DNA of 25,276 bases, taken from assembly GCA_900660155.1 (NCBI GenBank), contig CABFPE010001072.1, positions 93,874 to 119,149 of the forward strand. Reading direction: 5' to 3'. The notes beneath the pieces were generated by a model, which saw only the letters and a program-made list of their open reading frames with translations, was not told the DNA's origin and ran no database searches. Shown here piece after piece: positions 18,550 through 25,276 of this stretch (its first letter is position 1; each line of letters begins with the position of its first letter). The DNA comes from Hofstenia miamia. Taxonomy: Eukaryota > Xenacoelomorpha > Acoela > Hofsteniidae. A program made the position numbers and the translations under genes.

Positions 18550-20328
18550 ATTTCTGCTATCTTTCTTTAACTGAAATAACTGAATACTATTTAGGTACTC
18601 CGCCATCATAGCTCTGCTCCGTGAATGGTTTAACTGTGGCCTCCGGCCGACTCCGATCTCTGCATCATTTCATTTGTGTTTCCATAGCCGATCTAGGTGG
18701 CTTCGAACCTCAACTCAACAAAGTTCTTATGTGTTCCCTATCCTAACTCAGTGTAATTCTCAATGCGAATTGTAACTGACTTAAACTCAATTTGTACCGT
18801 GTATTTAATTCACTTCGCAACTTTGCAATGTCACTAGGTGCTTAATAATTTTTACTTTAGCCATTACCGAAAACTATTGGCTTTAATTAAGTTAATATAA
18901 TTAAGTTACTTAATAACTTGCAGCTTCCTACCTTACATTTAAATACCATAATACATGCTCGGTCGATTTATCATCTATTATAGGTTACCTAAGTCTATCA
19001 CATAAAATATGTATAACCTACATTAGGCTATCCAGCCCTTTCTTACCAATGTTGATTATTGATTACATGTAAACGATCGAATCGATAGCCAGCTAAACGG
19101 AGAAAAACTCCTATTCATACACCTAACATAAATGCAGGTTCATGGTTTGGATCAAGGACCCTCGAGTCGCCCCTGATGTGTTCCCAAACCACTACTACTG
19201 CATTTACCGTTTAGCTTGACATTCTGTATAAATAATCAAACCGATAAAAATCTAAGAATAAGATTTTCGAAGAATTTACTTCAACAAATTCCAAACTGAT
19301 TTATGCTCTATTTATAGTTACCTTGAAAAAGTACCTGTCATTCAAAATTCAAATTTAATTCGTCTGCCAAAATGACTGAAAATAATGGAAGCGAATTCGC
19401 CCCCTTCGTTTTGTCAAATTCGACGACAAGTACTAATTNATTTCTGCTATCTTTCTTTAACTGAAATAACTGAATACTATTTAGGTACTCCGCCATCATA
19501 GCTCTGCTCCGTGAATGGTTTAACTGTGGCCTCCGGCCGACTCCGATCTCTGCATCATTTCATTTGTGTTTCCATAGCCGATCTAGGTGGCTTCGAACCT
19601 CAACTCAACAAAGTTCTTATGTGTTCCCTATCCTAACTCAGTGTAATTCTCAATGCGAATTGTAACTGACTTAAACTCAATTTGTACCGTGTATTTAATT
19701 CACTTCGCAACTTTGCAATGTCACTAGGTGCTTAATAATTTTTACTTTAGCCATTACCGAAAACTATTGGCTTTAATTAAGTTAATATAATTAAGTTACT
19801 TAATAACTTGCAGCTTCCTACCTTACATTTAAATACCATAATACATGCTCGGTCGATTTATCATCTATTATAGGTTACCTAAGTCTATCACATAAAATAT
19901 GTATAACCTACATTAGGCTATCCAGCCCTTTCTTACCAATGTTGATTATTGATTACATGTAAACGATCGAATCGATAGCCAGCTAAACGGAGAAAAACTC
20001 CTATTCATACACCTAACATAAATGCAGGTTCATGGTTTGGATCAAGGACCCTCGAGTCGCCCCTGATGTGTTCCCAAACCACTACTACTGCATTTACCGT
20101 TTAGCTTGACATTCTGTATAAATAATCAAACCGATAAAAATCTAAGAATAAGATTTTCGAAGAATTTACTTCAACAAATTCCAAACTGATTTATGCTCTA
20201 TTTATAGTTACCTTGAAAAAGTACCTGTCATTCAAAATTCAAATTTAATTCGTCTGCCAAAATGACTGAAAATAATGGAAGCGAATTCGCCCCCTTCGTT
20301 TTGTCAAATTCGACGACAAGTACTAATT
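18550..20328. repeat. 888-bp perfect tandem pair with an N at the junction
   Basis: 18551-19438 is repeated from 19441 to 20328 with a shift of exactly 890 bases and no difference seen by eye; the A before each copy (18550, 19440) also matches. The only base at the boundary is the ambiguous N at 19439. The unit has no long open frame. It contains TATAAATA near 20119-20126 (copy 1 near 19229) and, 3' of it, CAAAATGACTGAAAATAATG opening a 38-codon frame at 20262. It is richer in G+C than the element around it. Both copies lie between the two halves of the transposase, in what could be an intron: TTTTTTCTTTCTTCATTAG ending at 20450 is a strong acceptor. It may be a foreign insertion or intron sequence. 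Confidence 0.9.
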
Positions 20329-20450
20329 TGATATATTATTACTTGGTTGCATTTTACAAAGATAATTCTGATAATTGAAATTAAATTGTTTTTCTAAATA
20401 ATCATAATTCGATCTTAGTTTCGACTAATCATTTTTTCTTTCTTCATTAG

Positions 20451-21799
20451 CAGCATTTTCTTTGGATTGTGCTACACTATTATGGATGGTAATAACGTCA
20501 ATCATGCTTATATGCTTCATCATGAATTCATTAAAACTGAAAGTCCTTGGATTTTTCGACATCCCACGGATCCTGATCAAGATTTTTTTCTTTTATTTGG
20601 TAATGTACATGTTTTCAAGTCTATTAGAAATAATTTTTTTACACAAAAGTTAGGACAATTGGATTTTTATTCTTTTGATGATACCAGTACAATTCGCACG
20701 GCTTACTGGTCAGAAATTCGTCAACTTTATAACCATGAACGTTTTAATTTAGTGAAATTGTCAAAACTTACTGAATCGGCAGTTTGTCCTTTGAAGATTG
20801 AAAGGCAAAAGGTAAATCTTGTTGTTAAAGTATTTTGGAATGAAACAGCAGGTGCTCGCTTAGAACATACAGTTTATCCACTAGAAAATCGAAAAATACT
20901 GCACTCTTCTTGGATATAATTATTACGGTTTTTAAAATTACAAATGTTAAATTGAATTTGGAGGTTGACCGTTTTAATGATCCTGATAGAAGCAGCATTA
21001 AGAATTCATCGTCATCTTCAATCAAGTTTTTGGAATATTGGGCAAATCTTGCACGCTATATGTGTACAATTATTAATAAGTCCAGGATTCGTTCTCTAAC
21101 GAGGGAAACTGCCAATGTTCTTTATCACAACTGCGCTTGTATGGTAGATCTTGTTAAGCACTTACTACATACAAACAAGATATATCGCCATGATTATGTT
21201 TTGCTGGGTAACTTTTCTGAGGAGGACATTTGAAGAAAGTGAGGACACTTCGTCAAAGTCGTGGTGGTAATTATTATACGTGTTGCGGAAGTACTTGAAA
21301 CCAATGGTATTGATAAGACTTGATTGATTTTGCAGCTTGAACAGTTTGGTGATTATAGATTATTCTGTGCGTCATGCTTGCGAAAAATGCTGTAAGGATA
21401 TTTCTGACAAGGGTGTATGTGTTCTGAATAATCTCATGTGTACTGAATCTGTTAGTACTGATGAGCAAATGGGATTACTTTATGTTGCAGGATATATTGC
21501 AAAACGGTCGACAACTATTTTCAAGAATACTATAAGACTTCAGCAAATGCATTTTTGACCAGATTAATCGAGGTAAGTTAAAATATCCCACAGATGAACT
21601 TCTGAACTTTGTCAATCTTGCATATCGAATCAGTCTTGCGAAAGCATTTTCATATTTGTGGAAATTTTATATAAATAATCATTTCAATGAAAAGGTGCTT
21701 ATCATTTTATCAAATATTTTTTTGAAAAATTTGTCTAAGTTTAAAAGCGGTATTAGTAGAGATGGTGTTTCTAATCGCAAAATTTCTAAATTTTGGTAA
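20451..21799 (+). pseudogene. P/THAP9-type transposase, second part of the catalytic region and C-terminus
   Basis: Coding resumes after the acceptor-like TTCATTAG. One frame to 20919 gives GLCYTIMDGNNVNHAYMLHH, the second acid motif (DGNxVN), and FLLFGNVHVFKSIRNNF, the P-family H-x-x-K-x-I-R-N-N box, here with FG where the family has FD. A second frame, 20910-21233, gives FLEYWANLARYMCTIINKS and LLGNFSEEDI. Around 21234-21290 a further frame shows LRQSRGGNYYT, the family's GGNYY motif. Frames at 21337-21558 (MGLLYVAGYIAKRS) and 21559-21799 (YPTDELLNFVNLAYRISLAK to SRDGVSNRKISKFW) finish the protein at TAA 21797-21799. At least four frame breaks and an altered DDE box make it inactive. Confidence 0.85.
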
Positions 21800-21939
21800 C
21801 AGTAGCATTATTGCTTTTGTTAATGTATGTTTTGCATTTGAAAAATCTTTTTTTGCATAACCACTATAACATTGTTGCTTATAAAATGAATTTTGCAGTT
21901 ATTTTATATTAACTTTATATGACAACTTCTGATCATTGT

Positions 21940-21999
21940 TCAGCCTCCGCTAGAAAACAAATATTTCCAGTGTCATGGCCTGTATTATAGATCGCATTG
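21940..21999. repeat. P-type right terminal inverted repeat
   Basis: Inverted partner of 17071-17130. The outer end on this strand reads TATAGATCGCATTG. Confidence 0.9.
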
Positions 22000-22007
22000 A
22001 TAACTAC
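22000..22007. repeat. 8-bp target site duplication, right copy (ATAACTAC)
   Basis: Directly follows the right end of the P-type element. It agrees with the foldback left-arm mirror ATAACTAT in seven bases. Confidence 0.8.
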
Positions 22008-22951
22008 ATTTTTCTAATTCATCACTTTGTTAGGCTGCTAAATTCAAACAGCAAAACCAAATATGTTCAGAATTTGTGCAACATCAAATCATGCGCCATT
22101 ACAAATACAATATGCGAAAGGTATAAGAAAAAAATTTATCCTAATAAGCTTCTAATAAAAACAAACTATCCCTCAGCGAATATGTTGAAAATTGTGCCAA
22201 CATACTACTGCTACTATAGAGGTAGTTACTAGGCAGGGATGAAAATTTTGTATTTGTATTCACTACCTTATAGAGACCTACCAGATCATCATATTTTGTC
22301 ATCAATAAAGAATGGCAGCAATACTATTAAAAGGCAAAAAATTGCAAATTTTGCAAATCCTTTTCCGTTATTAAGGTTGTATTTAATGACATTTGTTTCT
22401 TGTTGTTACATAATCTGTTGTTAGTATATTAGCAGAAATCCTCACTACTAAGTACATGTTTTTGTTTCAACCTTTTAATATATAAATAGAAATATTAAAA
22501 AATTTAAGCGTTTTGAGCAAATTACTCAACCCTATTTGTCCTAAGGTGGATTTCCTCTCACTATCGAAATTTTGATTATTACTCAAAAAGTTGTGAAGCT
22601 TTTTTAATGAGACTTATTGATTTTCATAACTTATTGTTTTCCGAAACCTCTAATAAAAAAATCTGGTTTTTCAACCAGAGCATAGTCTTCCCATTTTTGC
22701 AATATTTTCTTGGTGTGAAAAAGTAGGTAAGATAAGCAATAGATTATATTTGATTGAAATGTATATCTAATTCAATTGGCATAGCTGTTTCTATTGACTG
22801 CCAGCAGTAATCAAGTCATAAATATTCCTTAATTTGAGTGAGTATGCTTTACAAAAACTATAAATATAGATAACATAGAGTCACATAAAAATGGAATAAA
22901 CCACATTTTCCATTTTTATTATTAATATTTTACTTTCAAAAAATTTCAAAA
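22008..22951. other. AT-rich stretch, no gene seen
   Basis: The open frames at 21975-22424 show no domain. CAGGGATGAAAATTTTG at 22233 resembles a hAT start, but no matching right end or duplication was found. Confidence 0.4.
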
Positions 22952-23308
22952 TTTTGTGGAATCCACAAAAATAATTAACAAGTTAAACATTTCTCTTCTA
23001 AAGTTTTGTGGAATCCACAAAAATATTTTACAAAGGAAACAGCAAATTTCAGCATTTTGTGGAATCCACAAAAATAGACAACGAAATAAAATTTTATTCC
23101 GAAGTTTTGTGGAATCCACAAAAATAGACAATCGAAATAAAATTCTCTTCCGAAGTTTTGTGGAATCCACAAAAATATTTTACAAGTGAAACAGTAAATT
23201 CTAGCATTTTGTGGAATCCACAAAAATAGACAATCAAAATAAAATTCACTTCCGAAGTTTTGTGGAATCCACAAAAATAGACAATCGAAATAAAATTCTC
23301 TTACAGAA
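22952..23308. repeat. Minisatellite: seven 51-bp units, each with a 19-bp palindrome, in higher-order ABB order
   Basis: TTTTGTGGAATCCACAAAA, a perfect palindrome with nine-base arms around one central A, occurs at 22952, 23004, 23055, 23105, 23156, 23207 and 23258. The spacing is 52, 51, 50, 51, 51, 51. Linkers after copies 2 to 7 alternate as A (ATATTTTACAA...AGCA), B, B, A, B, B (B is ATAGACAAnCGAAATAAAATT...CGAAG), giving a 152-153-bp higher-order unit. The linker after copy 1 is a diverged type. Because 51 is divisible by three, both strands show fake repeated peptides (VESTKI and LFLWIPQN). These open frames are not genes. Confidence 0.95.
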
Positions 23309-23952
23309 ACGACTAACACTTATAAATTTACTTAGCAAATGCTTACTATAGTAAACCAATTACTAAGTACAAAAATAAACCATAAAAAATTTAATTATAC
23401 TTTTACAAATCAATCATTGCAGGACTGCAGCCTCCTAAAAATACAGTGATAATGCATGCATTTGAATATAGGCATGCAAAATTAAGACATAGCATAGAAT
23501 AAATATTTAAACATTGTTTCAAATTGAAGCATTCAGAAGAAAAATCCCTTAGTCACATTCAATGCTTTTGAGGAAAATGGCAAAAAAATTGAAAAAAAGG
23601 TGAAATCTAGTATACAATTACAATATATTTTACAAATAAAATATACTAACTGAGCTAGTCTCAAAAAATGGCCGACTTTTTAAATGAAAATAAAAATTTG
23701 CTAATCAAATAAATCTGTTTGAGCTATAAATTTCTAAGAATGATCTAGTTAACCAAAAATATTAATTTTACCAAAGGACTCTAACTGAAAACAGGAAAAA
23801 TGTGACATATATACTTTTTTTCACTAGGTGCTGCTTCAATTATACATATCAAACGATATAACAAAAACATACTACTAAAACTTTAGCTTCAAAATGAAAA
23901 TATATGAAATAAGTTCAGCTTAGAAGACAATCTATTACAACATAAACATTAA
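23309..23952. other. AT-rich stretch, no gene seen
   Basis: Short AAAAATT-rich sequence between the minisatellite and the Tc1-type element. No open frame with a recognisable product. Confidence 0.4.
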
Positions 23953-23954
23953 TA

Positions 23955-24900
23955 ACGTCTGTAACGGCAAAAATGACACTGTGTTTAAGCCTTGATAAAA
24001 GCGCGGTAAATCTAAACAACGATTTTGTGTAATAAGTGTGTTGTACGTACACCTTTTATTCAATTATCTCTGTGTGCTTTTGTGCGAATTGTATTGTGTA
24101 GAAGATGAATGCCCTTTCCCAGGAAGAGGTTAGAAACTTGATTGGCACTTTTTACAAAAAGCACAAAGAACATGGTAAACATTTCACGGTTTTACACTTC
24201 ATTAAAATGGGAATCAAGAAAAACGAAGAATTTACAGATGCATAGAGAAGACTGAAACCTTGGGGACAACGTCAAGAAAGATTGGCAGCGGGGGACAGAA
24301 ACGAAAATTATCCTACATTCATGATAAAAAGATCAAAAAACAAGTCAACCATCAAACCGGAGTTTCCCAAAGAAAACTCGCGGCAAAGTTTAGAGTTTCA
24401 GTAACAACTATCGGAAGACATCTTCAATAGTTGCAGATTAGCTATAGAAAGAGACCGCAAGTCCCAAAATCTACTCCAGCAACAAGCCACTATGCTACAG
24501 AGGTACAGGATTGGCTAGACGCACACAGGATTGAGTATGTCCCAAAAACAAGTAATCCACCAAACTGTCCACAGCTCCAATCAATTGAAACATTTTGGGC
24601 GCTATTGAAACGCAAAGTTTATGAGAACAACTGGCAGGCAAAGAACCAACAAGAACTTACACGCCGGATTCGTCATAAAGCTGGAGACATTGATGTTAGT
24701 ACCTGCCAGAGACTTTTTAGACACCTCAAGACAAAAGTACGACACGGAGCTGATAATGGACTTTTAACAGTCACATAGTTGTTCAATATGACGCCCTGGT
24801 TTCTTAAGTTTCTGTTCTATTTATTTAAAGTTCAGTTTAACAAGTTATAACCTGCTTATTTTTTAAGTAATTTCAGTGTTATTTTTGCCGTTACAGATGT
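23955..24900 (+). mobile_element. Tc1/mariner-type element, internally deleted (946 bp)
   Basis: The inverted ends match at 25 of 27 bases: 23955-23981 starts ACGTCTGTAACGGCAAAAAT, and 24874-24900 read on the minus strand starts ACATCTGTAACGGCAAAAAT. TA flanks both sides (23953-23954 and 24901-24902), the target duplication of the Tc1/mariner superfamily. A full element of this superfamily is about 1.3 kb or more; the missing part is the centre of the transposase gene. Confidence 0.92.
24104..24778 (+). pseudogene. Tc1/mariner-type transposase, catalytic middle deleted
   Basis: ATG 24104 opens MNALSQEEVRNLIGTFYKKH, ending at a stop at 24243-24245. A second frame carries HDKKIKKQVNHQTGVSQRKL and AAKFRVSVTTIGRHLQ, the second helix-turn-helix of the DNA-binding region. 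A stop at 24427-24429 follows, then QISYRKRPQVPKSTP. The reading jumps at once to SHYATEVQDWLDAHRIEYVP, NPPNCPQLQSIETFWALLKR and KVYENNW, the region just before and around the last catalytic acid (the E of SIETFW lies in the usual P-I-E-x-F-W box), and ends LKTKVRHGADNGLLTVT at 24776-24778. The whole block with the first Asp (and probably the second) is gone, so no activity is possible. The subfamily is not resolved. Confidence 0.87.
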
Positions 24901-24902
24901 TA

Positions 24903-25110
24903 TGTTCTTTTAATTCAATTGCATAGTTCAATGACATCTCAAACACAGCTCATTTTAAATTTTTAAAAGTGCGGCATATTAAGATAAAATTTGCTATAAA
25001 TGAGTATGTATTATAATCGATCACTGTGGGAAAACACACTTGAATTAGCATGAGATTTAAAGAAAAGAAAAATGTGTAATTAAGTATTATTTATAGTATA
25101 TGTTGACCAT
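24903..25110. other. AT-rich stretch, no gene seen
   Basis: Flank of the Tc1-type element; no feature recognised. Confidence 0.4.
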
Positions 25111-25276
25111 ATTTGCTAATTGCACCCACGTCGTCGGTTGGCCAACTATTGAAACTGCGAGCGGCCAAGTCTACTTAAGAACGATTAATTGAATCCGCCA
25201 GTTGGAATGATATACACTCAAACAAATAGTGCCCGCGGATTTCATTTGCTAATTCAACACTAGTGGCCAACTGACC
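25111..25276. repeat. Start of an unidentified repeat at the right edge
   Basis: ATTTGCTAATT at 25111 recurs at 25244, 133 bases on; each is followed by a GGCCAACT word (25138 and 25265). GTCGGTTGGCCA at 25133 and its mirror TGGCCAACTGAC ending at 25275 also form an inverted pair. G+C is higher than in the neighbourhood. The window ends before the unit can be defined. Confidence 0.4.

Larger units (their letters stand above)
17071..21999 (+). mobile_element. P-element/THAP9-type DNA transposon, complete ends, dead transposase
   Basis: The 60-bp terminal inverted repeats at 17071-17130 and 21940-21999 match at about 53 positions without a gap. They start CAAGGCGATCT and CAATGCGATCT, share TATAATACAGG, and end with GCGGAGGCTGA inside. 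An 8-bp target duplication flanks them. The 4929-bp length includes one extra copy of an 888-bp block, so the true length may be about 4.04 kb. Order inside: THAP finger (17362), N-terminal helical and leucine-rich part, RNase-H-like core in several frames, and C-terminal part to 21799. Two ends plus one transposase-type gene fit the P superfamily, whose enzymes act in the nucleus. Confidence 0.9.

Noticed and set aside
18550..20328. Two LTRs of a retrotransposon flanking a lost interior
   Set aside because: The copies abut directly, the unit borders are not TG...CA, and the border coincides with an N. Not excluded, but an unmerged overlap explains it more simply.
21975..22424. Short plus-strand frames of 85 and 61 codons right of the P-type element
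   Set aside because: The first starts inside the terminal inverted repeat; neither shows a domain or splice context.
22952..23308. CRISPR-like array (constant repeat with regular spacing)
   Set aside because: The supposed spacers are themselves two repeating sequence types in ABB order, so this is a minisatellite; the surroundings are eukaryotic and no cas genes are present.
22946..23319. Repeat proteins on both strands (VESTKI and LFLWIPQN frames)
   Set aside because: They follow from a 51-bp unit being divisible by three; equal openness on both strands shows that it is not coding selection.

Overview
The window looks like AT-rich eukaryotic nuclear DNA, most likely from an arthropod. It has spliced-looking short exons with GT/AG borders, long AT-rich stretches without genes, AT microsatellites, and several families of cut-and-paste transposons plus one non-LTR retrotransposon. 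There is no sign of bacterial operons or of a replicating virus. Reading is by eye, so species and exact family names stay open.

Layout. 1-768: non-LTR retrotransposon reverse transcriptase fragment on the minus strand, open across its whole length and running off the left edge. 1.4-5.5 kb: old repeats (three hairpin units, a diverged ~500-bp tandem array), an AT microsatellite and one exon-like stretch on the minus strand. 5608-5745: BED-finger remnant of a hAT-type transposase. 7032 and 10658: possible hAT termini. 8254-8668: TTAA-bounded piggyBac-type miniature element. 9481-14773: candidate plus-strand exons of a helical, coiled-coil-like host protein. The 4.25-kb gap between the two best exons holds a decayed piggyBac element (10838-13357) that was itself hit by a hAT element (10878-11731, perfect 8-bp target duplication). 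14843-16052: a second TTAA-bounded non-autonomous piggyBac-type element.

16.7-22.0 kb: a foldback (inverted-repeat) element, with a P-element/THAP9-type transposon (17071-21999) inserted in the end of its right arm. The transposon has 60-bp terminal inverted repeats, an 8-bp target duplication with one mismatch, an N-terminal THAP zinc finger and a frameshifted RNase-H-like transposase. An 888-bp sequence inside it is present twice head-to-tail, with a single N exactly at the junction, which looks like an assembly error.

22952-23300: seven-copy minisatellite with a 51-bp unit and a three-unit higher-order pattern, each unit carrying a perfect 19-bp palindrome. 23955-24900: internally deleted Tc1/mariner-type element with TA target duplication. 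The right edge holds the start of another repeat.

The story of the window is layered transposition into a gene-poor region or into introns: piggyBac then hAT, and foldback then P/THAP. No element here looks able to move on its own. The reverse transcriptase fragment has the least damaged reading frame.
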